64,000 nt of DNA from Pseudomonas asiatica (GCF_009932335.1 NZ_BLJF01000003.1:310001-374000); one strand, 5' to 3'; positions 9,278 to 18,117 are shown, counted from the first letter of the stretch. The notes: generated by a model from the sequence alone, not told the origin. Translations and numbers: made by a program.

Positions 9278-9637
9278 TCAGTTGGCTAACCAGGACTCAA
9301 CCACCTCGGCACCGTACTCTGCCTTCCAGGCCTTCAGAGTGCGCTGATTGCCCCCCTTCGTCTCAACGACTTCTCCGCTATGCGGGTTCTTGTAGGTTTT
9401 CACTACTCGTGGTTTCCGTGCAGGTTTTTGTGCAATAGATCCGGAATCTACGGGCTGCGGATCAATGATCTGGATCACGTGACGCAGGCTGTAGCCGTAA
9501 TCGTTGAGCAGGTTGCGGAGCTTCGTTTCGAATTCCATTTCCTGCTTCAGGGCGGAATCATTCTTCAGTGCTTCCAGTTCGGCGAGCTGCGCGGCGAGCT
9601 GTTGTTCGAGAAGGCGAAATTCAGCGAGACGGGACAT
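9278..9637 (-). CDS. MvaT/H-NS family xenogeneic silencer paralogue
   Basis: 119 residues from the ATG at 9637, which has GGAG six bases upstream; a TTG at 9649 would extend it but overlaps the ribosome-binding site. The N-terminal half is a coiled coil (SRLAEFRLLEQQLAAQLAELEALK...) for oligomerisation. The C-terminal half carries the MvaT-type DNA-binding motif (VVKTYKNPHSGEVVETKGGNQRTLKAWKAEYG). MvaT/TurA proteins bind AT-rich DNA and silence acquired genes. Being inside a lower-GC island, this copy probably tempers expression of the island itself or complements the host's own MvaT proteins (inference). Confidence 0.9.
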   Translation of the reverse strand: MSRLAEFRLLEQQLAAQLAELEALKNDSALKQEMEFETKLRNLLNDYGYSLRHVIQIIDPQPVDSGSIAQKPARKPRVVKTYKNPHSGEVVETKGGNQRTLKAWKAEYGAEVVESWLAN

Positions 9638-9786
9638 GAGATTCTCCAAGAAGTGGCCTGAGATTTTATCAGGCTAGACAGAAAGCGTGCTAAGTATCTT
9701 GTGGCCTAAACAGCCCTGCAATAGAGCAAAATCCAGTCCCCCCATTGGCGCTTGGGCAATCGCTTCGCGGCATTAGCAGGTGGTGA

Positions 9787-10107
9787 TCAGCTCTGGTGTG
9801 AGGTTTTGCTTGAGTCCGGGAAGGCCGTTGCAAGGTCCATGCGTTCAGCTTCTTGAGTGATTTGAGCGAGTAACTCTGCCACTGCTCGGTTCTCTTTGAG
9901 GGCATAGCTCCCAACCAGTAATGTGATCGGATGAACTCCCAGCACTGGTGCGATGGTGTCCAGTTTCTCGATGGTCGGGACGTATCGTCCCCTTTCCAGC
10001 GTGCTGATGTAGGTACGACTGCTCACCGTCGCGAAGTCTTCTTGGGTCAGCTTTTGCTGGACTCGCATCCACTTCAGAACCCGACCGAATGCCTGTCTCA
10101 ATTCCAC
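9787..10107 (-). CDS. XRE-family HTH regulator
   Basis: The GTG at 10107 was chosen as start because a GGAAG site lies 8-9 bases upstream and the XRE fold begins there (ELRQAFGRVLKWMRVQQKLTQEDFA). The protein is ~106 residues: an HTH_3 domain (about 5-60, with SSRTYISTLERGRYVPTIEKLDTIA) and a helical tail. It is divergent from the unknown gene at 10,191, and an inverted repeat suited to an operator lies between them. Likely a local repressor of the island. Confidence 0.8.
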   Translation of the reverse strand: MELRQAFGRVLKWMRVQQKLTQEDFATVSSRTYISTLERGRYVPTIEKLDTIAPVLGVHPITLLVGSYALKENRAVAELLAQITQEAERMDLATAFPDSSKTSHQS

Positions 10108-10143
10108 TTTGCATCTTCCGCAAAAGGAAAGATGAGGCACCCG

Positions 10144-10176
10144 TGAACAGTATATGACTACAATGTATGCTGTTCA
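10144..10176. promoter_or_regulatory. Candidate operator between XRE regulator and divergent gene
   Basis: TGAACAG (10144-10150) and CTGTTCA (10170-10176) are perfect inverted arms, and the match extends weakly inward (TGAACAGYATAY). It lies in the 83-base gap between divergent genes, immediately upstream of the GAGAGGGGG ribosome-binding site of the rightward gene. Confidence 0.5.
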
Positions 10177-10190
10177 TTTGAGAGGGGGTC

Positions 10191-10613
10191 ATGATGTTTA
10201 TCACCAACCGATGGGCAGAGGTGGATCGCTCCTTCGCCTGGCTGGCTGAGGATCAGCAGGCTTGGCATTTCGTGGAGCAACGGCTGTCATCGCCATGGAT
10301 TCACATCACGGTGACGAGGGAGCGGGGAGAGGACACGTGTGTGGAGGTCTTCTTTCTGGAGGACATGCGTGGGCTGGAGCAGTTCACGCGTTTAACCCTG
10401 AATGGTGCCGTTGAGTTATCCCTTCAGATTGTTACTCCCGGGTGGATGAACGGTAGTAGCGGGTGGGCGATGGAGCATCTGGAGGTCATTCATGAAAGCG
10501 AGGATCGTTTGTACAGGTGTTACACCGTTCAAGGCGGTCGTCGGTATTACCAGCCTAACAGCTCCGAGTGCCGTGAGTATGGCTTCTTCAAGGAACTTTA
10601 CAGACGAGGATAG
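10191..10613 (+). CDS. Unrecognised 140-residue protein
   Basis: It has a clear ribosome-binding site (GAGAGGGGG) and ATG. The sequence is acidic and aromatic-rich (MMFITNRWAEVDRSFAWLAED...), without signal peptide, membrane segment or recognisable motif. It is transcribed divergently from the XRE regulator with a palindrome between them, so it is probably the regulator's target. It ends 8 bases before the stop of the convergent ginD. It could be an island accessory protein; no function is proposed. Confidence 0.6.
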   Translation: MMFITNRWAEVDRSFAWLAEDQQAWHFVEQRLSSPWIHITVTRERGEDTCVEVFFLEDMRGLEQFTRLTLNGAVELSLQIVTPGWMNGSSGWAMEHLEVIHESEDRLYRCYTVQGGRRYYQPNSSECREYGFFKELYRRG

Positions 10614-10621
10614 CTGGTGAG

Positions 10622-10981
10622 TCAGCTCGTGGTATCTTCGAAGTATCGTCTTGGGTCAATTGCATCCTCGGTCATTAGCTGAGCGGCTTTGACGATTGTC
10701 TGAATTAATCGATTGTTCTCCATGCGTGCTTTTTGTAGCTGTGCTTCGAGAGCATAAATTCTCGCATCACTATTTTTACGCCCGACCTTTTTGAAGTCTT
10801 TAAGATGGGTCTGAGTGGCCGTATATAAAGATCGTATTTCCTCATCTCTCCAGAGCGTTTGACGACTAACACCCGCCTGCTGGGCAAGGCCACTTTGGGT
10901 GAGCGGTTCCTGAACCCGTCCGGCCTCATATTCGGCGAGAATGGACCGCACGTGGTCCTTCCATTTTTTTTCCTGCTTCAT
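10622..10981 (-). CDS. ginD: GinD/TnpC-like small HTH accessory recombination protein
   Basis: 119 residues with an N-terminal HTH (LTQSGLAQQAGVSRQTLWRDEEIRSLY, about 24-50) and a C-terminal coiled coil (ALEAQLQKARMENNRLIQTIVKAAQ). It is the last gene of the three-recombinase operon, starting inside the stop of ginC (ATGA overlap). A small helical partner in this position is seen both in Tn554 (tnpC) and in GInt islands (ginD), where the four genes act together in excision and integration. The gene name is given by context plus architecture. Confidence 0.75.
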   Translation of the reverse strand: MKQEKKWKDHVRSILAEYEAGRVQEPLTQSGLAQQAGVSRQTLWRDEEIRSLYTATQTHLKDFKKVGRKNSDARIYALEAQLQKARMENNRLIQTIVKAAQLMTEDAIDPRRYFEDTTS

Positions 10982-13380
10982 GATGAAGCCTTCTTAGGTT
11001 TTGAGTAAGCTTCTAAGGCCGTTTTGCAGCTCGTAACCATATCCATCACAAACAGAACGTGCTGATCGAAAGCGTGAGTATTATCGAGCTCAGCCTCAAT
11101 ACTAGACGTGATGTCAGTTTGGTTGTCAAAAATTGCCCTCAAAATTTTCTCGTACTCGCTGAGTAAGCTCTCGATAGCGGCCTTTGCTTCCAGATCATCA
11201 GGGTTCAGGTGAAAGGATTTACATCCAGAATCTGTACCGAAGCCTCTGATACACATGAGGCCCCTGTCGCACGGACTGATATAGAGCTCACGTGTACACC
11301 CGCCCCAAGGCGTTAGGTTGAGAATGCTGAGTTTCTCGATGATCATCTCTTCGATTTGTTCGTCAGCGATTGACTCCTCCCGCCATCGGATTACTAGCCT
11401 GCCCAAAAAGTCTGGGGGAGGGTCAACGGCCAAGTATAAAGATCTCACATATTCTGCTCGCTCTTTGGCAGTACGGTAGTCATATTGACGGCTTTGGCGT
11501 GGGGTTCGCCCCATCCATAGGTCCACAGCTGTTTCAGAGGGACCAGAACGAAGAATTGCCGTGGTAACCCAACGACGGATTTGATGAGGAGTGATGGAAA
11601 AGATTTCACCGTCTTGCCCTCGTAGGTCAAGGCGCTGAAAGATTGTTTTTTTTGAGAAGTTCGAAGAGAGATAGTTGTAGAGATCGGCTCTAAATAGGGG
11701 GCGGGGGATGATCCCTAGCTCAGATATCGAGTCAAACTGGTTTTCCCAGATTACAAGTAAGTTGTCACTCAGCTTGCTAGGATAACCTTTGGCAGTGTGC
11801 TTCGCATGATAAGGTGCTTCACTTCCATCACCAGGCATTGAAAATTGTTCTTCAAAATGGCGTCGCAGGTGAAATCTGTATTTATCTTCTAAAAGGCGCT
11901 TGAGCAGTCTGATATCTATGACCAGGGATGGTACTCCCGCCCCGAATCCTCTTTGAGATAACATAAGTTCTCTGATGCTTGCCCACTCATTCCGGATGTC
12001 GAAGAGTTGCGCATGTGAAGGATTGTTTCCAGGCTTGAAAAGCCCGTCGTGAACCATTCCCTTGAGAAAGGTGCGCAGGTGATCTACAAACCATTTGCTC
12101 TTTTTTACTGACGCCTCGGAGGATTTTGTGTGTTTTGCAATGTCAATGACGGATACGCTATAACAGTTCTTTTTGTACTCATTGAGAAAATTAGACCAAT
12201 CCCAATTATGCATTCGTTCATCTATCCAAATTGCGATTCGAGCGGCCGTTATTCTAGGGAGTTCAACGCTGCTGCTGTAAAATCGCCCACCACTGTAGAG
12301 CTCTTTTGGAGATACGGGGAAGCACTTACATATCTCCTCAACAAAGTAGTGATGTTCTACGGGCAGATCCAACGATGAGAGTTGATCCACCGCGCCGGGA
12401 TCTAACGGATGGTTAGCGCGATAGGCTGCGAGTGCTTTATCTATAAATGAGAAACCATTGGTTTCAATGTCAAGAGCACGCTCTCTAGCATCCTGAGTGA
12501 CAGCCAGCAAGTACTCGTACGCTTCGGTGAGTGGTGCGCTCCATAGGTCTGCGACGGGTACGGCGTTGGGGATGCAGTTTTTTTCTACAGGCACTCGTAC
12601 GAACGTCGTGTGAGTGTTGGGATCTTGGAAAAGGCAACTCTTTGGAAGATTCGCGATCTCACCAACTCTCAAACCGAGCGCCATTCCAAAGCAGGTCGCC
12701 TCAAGTCGAATTCTATCGAAGCCCGCAGTTGGCTCCAAATGTGGGTTCTGCTTGATCAACCACCTGGCTTGTGCAATCCCTTTGTGCAAGTCAGAAGAGT
12801 ATAGATTTTCTTCTCTTTGCTGAAACTCTCGTGATGTGAGTTCAAGCGCACTATGAGTCGGGTTGGGTATCCCAGTTTGCCATTTGATAAACCTATCGAC
12901 GAATCGCAGCAGTACTCCATCGACCATTACGCTAAGTTGGTTGAGGAAATCAACAAATGCCTTGAGGGCATTTGCTCTATGGTAAATGGTAGAGTCTGAA
13001 CGTCCATGCCTGATCGAGTCTACGGTGCGGTCGAAGACTTTGCGCGTTATGTCGCTCCACTCAATGTTTTCGCTATCCATTACTGCGGATAGATGCCTAA
13101 TCGAGGCCATTCTGCCGATAATCAGCTCTGCTGACGGATGTGCCAGAATTTCTTTAACTATAAAGCAGCGCGCAAGCTTGCCAATCACTAGCGGGAGAGG
13201 GGGTTGGTCTTGATTTCGCCTGTTGAGAGGATCGAGTGATGTGAAGGGAATATTACTCGATCGATACTGCCATACCTTGCCCTCGAAATCTCCTGCTACT
13301 AATCCGTTGGCCTTGAGGTCATTAAATTGTTGCTCTGCATGTTTGTATCGGTCGTCTAAGACCATCATTGATATGCTCAT
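10978..13380 (-). CDS. ginC: GinC: third, large tyrosine recombinase of a GInt-type operon
   Basis: 800 residues. Tyrosine-recombinase signatures are visible: box I LGLRVGEIANL (about 235), box II THQIRRW with HxxR (about 610) and a late YDY that could supply the nucleophile (MGRTPRQSRQYDY). A long extra N-terminal region precedes them, and a Cys-rich tail (CTRELYISPC...CIRGF...C) could bind zinc. It overlaps ginB by 4 bases upstream and ginD by 4 bases downstream, so the operon is translationally coupled. Base composition is clearly poorer in GC than the core genes. Confidence 0.8.
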   Translation of the reverse strand: MSISMMVLDDRYKHAEQQFNDLKANGLVAGDFEGKVWQYRSSNIPFTSLDPLNRRNQDQPPLPLVIGKLARCFIVKEILAHPSAELIIGRMASIRHLSAVMDSENIEWSDITRKVFDRTVDSIRHGRSDSTIYHRANALKAFVDFLNQLSVMVDGVLLRFVDRFIKWQTGIPNPTHSALELTSREFQQREENLYSSDLHKGIAQARWLIKQNPHLEPTAGFDRIRLEATCFGMALGLRVGEIANLPKSCLFQDPNTHTTFVRVPVEKNCIPNAVPVADLWSAPLTEAYEYLLAVTQDARERALDIETNGFSFIDKALAAYRANHPLDPGAVDQLSSLDLPVEHHYFVEEICKCFPVSPKELYSGGRFYSSSVELPRITAARIAIWIDERMHNWDWSNFLNEYKKNCYSVSVIDIAKHTKSSEASVKKSKWFVDHLRTFLKGMVHDGLFKPGNNPSHAQLFDIRNEWASIRELMLSQRGFGAGVPSLVIDIRLLKRLLEDKYRFHLRRHFEEQFSMPGDGSEAPYHAKHTAKGYPSKLSDNLLVIWENQFDSISELGIIPRPLFRADLYNYLSSNFSKKTIFQRLDLRGQDGEIFSITPHQIRRWVTTAILRSGPSETAVDLWMGRTPRQSRQYDYRTAKERAEYVRSLYLAVDPPPDFLGRLVIRWREESIADEQIEEMIIEKLSILNLTPWGGCTRELYISPCDRGLMCIRGFGTDSGCKSFHLNPDDLEAKAAIESLLSEYEKILRAIFDNQTDITSSIEAELDNTHAFDQHVLFVMDMVTSCKTALEAYSKPKKASS

Positions 13381-14990
13381 TCTTTCAACTCCTTCACAGC
13401 AATGATTACTGACTTAGCGCCGTGAATTGCTGCTTCGACCTGTTGGGCCATAGCGCCAGTGGAATTGCTCCCGAGCATCTGCTGGAATTTAGTGATGTCT
13501 GCTAAAGCCCCTTCATGATTAGCATGACGGCTAGGTCTGAATTTAGGGCATGCATAGCAAGTGACCGTCGGGTGGTAAGGACATGGCTCTTCAGAATTGC
13601 ATGATCCTAAGCCACTTATTGGCCTTAGCGCGGATCTGTCAGGGATTTCTTCCATGAATTTGCCGCACCACATCTGCACGGCTGCATTGATCTCCGGGCT
13701 TGCCATGTGGGTCGTATTTATGAACTCTTGCAGCTCAAGGTTGTAATGGAAGTAGTGCTTTATAGAGTTCAGATTTGAATGATCTAAAGCTTCAGCGACC
13801 TCTTCAGGGGATGCACCGGAAAGAACCATTGAAGTAGCCTTGGTCCTGCGCAGTCGGTACGCGGTGATCCGCATGAAGGGCTCTGTTTTTTGTATGGGTC
13901 GATGAGGGTCTGGTAACTGGAGTATCCAAGTGAGAGATGTTAGCGCATAACTTATTCTATGGTTGTCGAGATGTAATGTGAATGGTGTCAGCTTGGGGTT
14001 GGTGAGGAAGCGTAAAAGGCGGTTTTCGGTTGTGTACGCCGAGGGAAACAACGGCGTAGGAAGTACTGGAGTGCTTATTCCATGCCTGGCACATATCGCG
14101 TTGATTTCCTTCGATGCGGCATTGCATTGGGTCTCAGCTAAAGTGCACTGAAGTTCTACTGCCTCTGCAGTATCGTTAGCGATGTAACGTTTTACCAGGT
14201 TGCTCGGATGCCTCCTGAGCCTTGAACGTCTAATTCCTTTAACACTCGGCACCTTTACAAAGGGGCCGCCCTCATCGATCCCGAAGTCAGTAACCTGCAT
14301 TAGGGCCAACTGTATAGGGCGAAGAGCCCAGTCGCGACAGAGCAAAAAAAGCGTGCGTTGGGCATGAGTGATGAGCGGATTGTTGGCAAGCTTCATCTCA
14401 ATGTTCGCGAGTTGTACGCGAGTGAAAGGGCCAAAGTCATCATCTCGCATCGTGACTAAATGCCTGTTATCATGCGCCTTTACTGTAAGCTGTGATAGTT
14501 CAAGGCTGTCATGTTCGTTGAAGCCTGGGACTTCTTCATCCAAGCACCATCGATAAAATACTCGAAGAGCAACTAGCTCCTCATACCAGCTTGATGCTTT
14601 TAATCGAGTGCATTCACGTACAGCAAATGTCGATAACCTATTGCCAATAGTATCCGCGTCATTTCCCGAAAATTTATGCTGGGCCAGAAGCCGCTGGACG
14701 ACAATCAGAGGCCTAAGGTCGATGTGGGTTTGGAGTCTGTCGATGAACCACCCTCTGAGTAGCCACTCAACTAACAAGTTAGAATGTAGGGGCTTGCTCC
14801 ACGCAATATTCATCGGAGCACACCCGACAATCTCTACCGTTATTCTCTCAACCCACGCATCATTGTTGTGAATTGTTATAGCCTGACCGAAGGTGGATTT
14901 GACTGTGGAAGGAAAGGCATCGGCCTCGATGCCGAAGCGACATTCAATCTCGGCTACGAGTTCGGCAGGCGAAATTTTAATCATCTTCAT
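13377..14990 (-). CDS. ginB: GinB/TnpB-like tyrosine recombinase
   Basis: 537 residues. The catalytic domain shows box I with Arg (DWALRPIQLALMQ), a box II variant in which Tyr replaces the usual His (AYRLRRTKATS), then ALDHSNLNSIKHYF with the candidate nucleophilic Tyr. The C-terminus has CNSEEPCPYHPTVTCYACPKF, a CCHCC-type zinc-ribbon pattern as in Tn554 TnpB relatives. It overlaps the end of ginA by 14 bases and the start of ginC by 4. The box II substitution is worth checking against homologues but may be normal for this clade. Confidence 0.8.
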   Translation of the reverse strand: MKMIKISPAELVAEIECRFGIEADAFPSTVKSTFGQAITIHNNDAWVERITVEIVGCAPMNIAWSKPLHSNLLVEWLLRGWFIDRLQTHIDLRPLIVVQRLLAQHKFSGNDADTIGNRLSTFAVRECTRLKASSWYEELVALRVFYRWCLDEEVPGFNEHDSLELSQLTVKAHDNRHLVTMRDDDFGPFTRVQLANIEMKLANNPLITHAQRTLFLLCRDWALRPIQLALMQVTDFGIDEGGPFVKVPSVKGIRRSRLRRHPSNLVKRYIANDTAEAVELQCTLAETQCNAASKEINAICARHGISTPVLPTPLFPSAYTTENRLLRFLTNPKLTPFTLHLDNHRISYALTSLTWILQLPDPHRPIQKTEPFMRITAYRLRRTKATSMVLSGASPEEVAEALDHSNLNSIKHYFHYNLELQEFINTTHMASPEINAAVQMWCGKFMEEIPDRSALRPISGLGSCNSEEPCPYHPTVTCYACPKFRPSRHANHEGALADITKFQQMLGSNSTGAMAQQVEAAIHGAKSVIIAVKELKE

Positions 14991-16205
14991 TGCCTCGAAA
15001 ATTTGAGCTGTCTGAGCTTCTGATTATTTCGCCGAGCCGATCAGATATGGCCTGTCGAGAGTAGCGCTGAACACTTTCGCTGCTGGGGCTCCATCCGCCC
15101 AGATACGCCAGAGCATCTTTTACATTAATGCTGTTGGCGCCACTTTTTTCAAACTTTTTGCGAGCTATATTTGCCCCTGTCGCCCTCAAGCCGTGCGGAT
15201 GAATTCGTGTTGAAAAGTTTGGCAAGCCGAGGCTGGCTGCAACGGTACGAAGAATGGTGTTTACGGTTCGCGCAGATAGCCGTCTCCCGTCACGGGAACT
15301 CACGAATAGGGCTGTACAAGGTCTTTTTGGTTTGATCAGTTTAGGGCGATGATCGGAAATGTATTCGTTCAGAACCGCGGCTACCGATGCGGTTATGGGG
15401 ACTATCCGACCGCGCGTCTTGAGACTAGCCCCGTCCAGTCTCCGCTCCCTGTTGATATCGCTTGGGCGCTTGATGCGTATTGTAGGTGAGGGACCAAGGT
15501 CAACGTCGTCGAGTTCTATGAGAACCACTTCGCCACGCCTGGCAAGTGTTTCAAGCATTACTAAGAACAGACAGTAATTGCGTGCCTGTATCTGTTTACT
15601 TTGGAATGGGTTCCTAAAGTCATCAGGACTGAGCACCCCTTTGAATAAGGCTTGTCCGCCGGAGTCAAGTGGCGTTGCTGGTAGCGGCGGTTCTGATTGA
15701 TATGCAATCTTGGTGATTTTTTTTGAAGATTTCGCAGATTCTTGGCTTTGTTTTTTTCCGCTTGGCTTTGCTCAAGTAGACCTAGTCGATTGAGCTCAAC
15801 GTAGTGCTCGAAGGAGAAATCTATGAATGATTTGACAGCTTCGAGTCGTCGGGTGCATGTCGATTGGCTCGCACCCGCACCGCGTTTGGTGGAGCAGAGG
15901 CGTTCGGCCAGCGATGTCAGTTCCGCTGAGCTGAACACCGCTAGGCGCTCAAGCTTCGCTTCCAGTGGAGAACCTCGGCTGAGAGCCCACTCGTACGCGA
16001 TAGCGATGTCACGTAGGTAATTTTCGACGGTATTGAGACGCGATCTGTGGAGCAAATCCTCCGCCCAGAGGTTTGCTAGGATCACTGGAACCCCCTGCAC
16101 CAGCAGGTATGGCCTGAGGCCGCTGGAGGCAGTACGAATCATTCGGATCTCGCAGAAAGGGACGTCTGGCATCGGTAGCTCCAGATCTGCAACGTTTCCG
16201 AACAT
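14977..16205 (-). pseudogene. ginA: GinA tyrosine recombinase, split by a frameshift at an A8 run
   Basis: Two overlapping frames make one protein. The first (from 16205) supplies the N-terminal SAM-like core-binding domain; the second supplies the catalytic domain with box I TLARRGEVV, box II HPHGLRATGA (HxxR), then GGWSPSSESVQRY with the Trp and nucleophilic Tyr. The frames join smoothly at the minus-strand A8 run (plus-strand T at 15,717-15,724): ...NLRNLQKK / KITKIAYQSEPPLPATPLDSGG. A -1 shift there gives a ~409-residue protein. The zero-frame codons place A-AAA-AAA exactly on the slippery phase, so programmed frameshifting, a real one-base deletion, or a homopolymer sequencing error are all possible. 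The start is uncertain: no good ribosome-binding site, and the start lies within about 20 bases of the radC junction. Confidence 0.75.
15717..15724 (-). other. A8 slippery run at the ginA frame junction
   Basis: Minus-strand CAA AAA AAA TCA in the upstream frame contains A AAA AAA in the canonical phase for -1 slippage. The downstream frame is open through this point and continues to the catalytic domain. Confidence 0.5.
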
Positions 16206-16215
16206 ATACCATAAG

Positions 16216-16386
16216 TGCCATTACAACCATCCTTCAGGCAACAACGAGCCGAGCCAGGATGATGTGCATTTGACCCTGTCGTTGAAGCGGGGGCTGGCGT
16301 TGATCGATGTGCGGGTGCTGGATCACATCATCATCGGTGACGGGGAGCCGCTGTCGATGGTCGAGCATGGGTGGATTGTGGCTTAG
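16216..16386 (+). pseudogene. radC: radC 3' remnant, interrupted by the genomic island
   Basis: The frame encodes the C-terminal ~57 residues of Rad[12 protein letters not shown] followed by [24 protein letters not shown], the end of the JAB/MPN-like domain. Full RadC proteins are ~225 residues; everything before the conserved HNHPSG metal-site motif is absent and replaced by the island. The upstream residue context (CHY before NHPSG) differs from the usual AH, placing the junction around 16,215-16,222. In related genomes radC lies close to rpmB-rpmG, as here. Confidence 0.9.
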
Positions 16387-16404
16387 GCACTTGTGCTGTC
16401 TGTC

Positions 16405-16508
16405 CCGGCCTTTTCGCGGGTAAACCCGCTCCTACAGGAATAGTGCCATGTTGAAAGTTGGCGAGGTCCCTGTGGGAGCGGGCAAGCCCGCGAAGAGGCC
16501 GGTGCAGG
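16405..16508. repeat. Inverted REP pair
   Basis: Two Pseudomonas REP elements facing each other, with cores CGCGGGTAAACCCG...CTCCTACAGG and its mirror CTGTGGGAGCGGGCAAGCCCGCG. It lies between the radC remnant and the next gene's 3' end. Confidence 0.85.
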
Positions 16509-16509
16509 C

Positions 16510-18117
16510 TTATTTGTTCACTGATACCTTGCTGAAATCCAACCGCCCGAACGGGCTCACCTGGTACCCCTCGACCCCCTGGCGCAGCAGCGTCGCCGCT
16601 GTCGGGTGCGCCAGCGGCACCCACAGCGCCTGCTGCTGGATCAGCGTCTGTGCCTGCTGATAAAGCCGGCTGCGCACACTCTGGTCGTTGGTGGTGCGTC
16701 CGGCGCTGATCAGCTGGTCCAGGCGGCTGTCGCAGAAGCGTGCGAAGTTGGTCCCCGACTGCACCGCCGCGCAGGAAAACTGCGGGCTGAGGAAGTTGTC
16801 CGGGTCGCCGTTGTCACCCGCCCAACCCATGAACAGCAGGTCATGCTCGCCCGCCTTGGCGCGGCGGATCAGCTCGCCCCACTCGATCACGCGGATCTCG
16901 GCCTTGATGCCAATCTTGGCCAGGTCGGCCTGCAGCATCTGCGCACCGAGGCTGGGGTTGGGGTTGAGCAGGCTGCCCGACGGGCGGGTCCAGATCGTGG
17001 TGCTGAAGCCCTCGGCCAGGCCGGCCTTGGTCAGCAGGGCCTTGGCTTTCTTCAGGTCCAGCGGGTAGCCGGGCAGGTCCTTGGCGTAGCTCCAGGTATT
17101 GGGCGGGTAGGGTCCGTTGGCGGCCACCGCGGAGTCTTCGAATACGGCCTTGAGGTAGGCCTGTTTGTCGAAGGCCAGGTTGATGGCCTGGCGCACTTCC
17201 GTCTTGTCCAGCGGAGGGTGCTGGCTGTTGATGGCGACGAAGGCGGTCATGAACGCCGGGGTGGTGGCCACCTTGAGGTTGCCGTCCTTGCCGGCTTCGG
17301 CAATGTCCAGCGGCTTGGGCGACAACGCGACCTGGCACTCGCCGCGCTTGAGCTTCTGCAGGCGCACGTTGGCATCGGTGGTGATGGCGAAGATCAGCGG
17401 GTCGACCGCCGGCTTGCCGGCGAAGTAGTCAGGGTTGGCGCGATAGCGTACTACGGCGTCCTTCTGGAAGCGCTGGAAGATGAACGGCCCGGTGCCGATC
17501 GGCTGGCTGTTGAGCTTCTCCGGCGTGCCGGCCTTGAGCAGTTTGTCCGCGTACTCGGCGGAGTAGATCGATGCGAAGCCCATGCTCAACGTGGCCAGGA
17601 ACGTGGCGTCCGGGTGGTTGAGGGTGAAGCGCACGGTGTTTGGCGCGGGTGCCTCGATCGCCTTGATCAGGCTGCCTAGTTGCAGCGACTGGGCATGCGG
17701 GTAGCCGCCCGGCGCGGTCTTGTGCCAGGCATGGGCGGGGTAGAGCATGCGCTGGAAGCTGAACAGCACATCGTCGGCGTTCAGTGGGCGGCTTGGCTTG
17801 AAGTAGGCGGTGGTGTGGAAGTTCACATCATCGCGCAGGGTGAAGTCGTAGATCAGGCCGTCGGCCGATACCGTCCAGCTGGCCGCCAGGCTCGGCACCA
17901 CCTTGCCTTGCGCCGCGTCGAACTCCACCAGGCGGTTCATCAGCACATCGGCTGTGGCGTTGGTGGTGGTCAGTGAGTTGTACTGCACCACGTCGAAGCC
18001 TTCGGGGCTGGCCTCGCTGCAGACGCTCAGCGGGGCGGCCTGGGCAACGCTGGCGGCGATCAGGGCGCCTGCGGCGAACAAGGAGTTGAACAATAAGGAA
18101 AGGGCGGCGGCACGCAT
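16510..18117 (-). CDS. Peptide/dipeptide ABC transporter substrate-binding protein
   Basis: 535 residues with a cleavable signal peptide ending ASVAQA-AP, then the SBP family 5 (DppA/OppA) fold: VVPSLAASWTVSADGLIYDFTLRDDVNFH is the diagnostic segment, and LFMGWAGDNGDPDNFLSPQFSC is typical of DppA. It acts in the periplasm delivering peptides (or a similar oligomeric ligand) to a permease not encoded nearby, so it is probably an orphan binding protein sharing a Dpp transporter. Full length. It converges on radC across a REP pair. Confidence 0.9.
   Translation of the reverse strand: MRAAALSLLFNSLFAAGALIAASVAQAAPLSVCSEASPEGFDVVQYNSLTTTNATADVLMNRLVEFDAAQGKVVPSLAASWTVSADGLIYDFTLRDDVNFHTTAYFKPSRPLNADDVLFSFQRMLYPAHAWHKTAPGGYPHAQSLQLGSLIKAIEAPAPNTVRFTLNHPDATFLATLSMGFASIYSAEYADKLLKAGTPEKLNSQPIGTGPFIFQRFQKDAVVRYRANPDYFAGKPAVDPLIFAITTDANVRLQKLKRGECQVALSPKPLDIAEAGKDGNLKVATTPAFMTAFVAINSQHPPLDKTEVRQAINLAFDKQAYLKAVFEDSAVAANGPYPPNTWSYAKDLPGYPLDLKKAKALLTKAGLAEGFSTTIWTRPSGSLLNPNPSLGAQMLQADLAKIGIKAEIRVIEWGELIRRAKAGEHDLLFMGWAGDNGDPDNFLSPQFSCAAVQSGTNFARFCDSRLDQLISAGRTTNDQSVRSRLYQQAQTLIQQQALWVPLAHPTAATLLRQGVEGYQVSPFGRLDFSKVSVNK

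Noticed and set aside
10978..16205. Prophage or integron integrase region
   Set aside because: No phage structural, lysis or attC-like sequences; three different recombinases in an overlapping operon plus a small HTH protein fit GInt/Tn554-type elements better.
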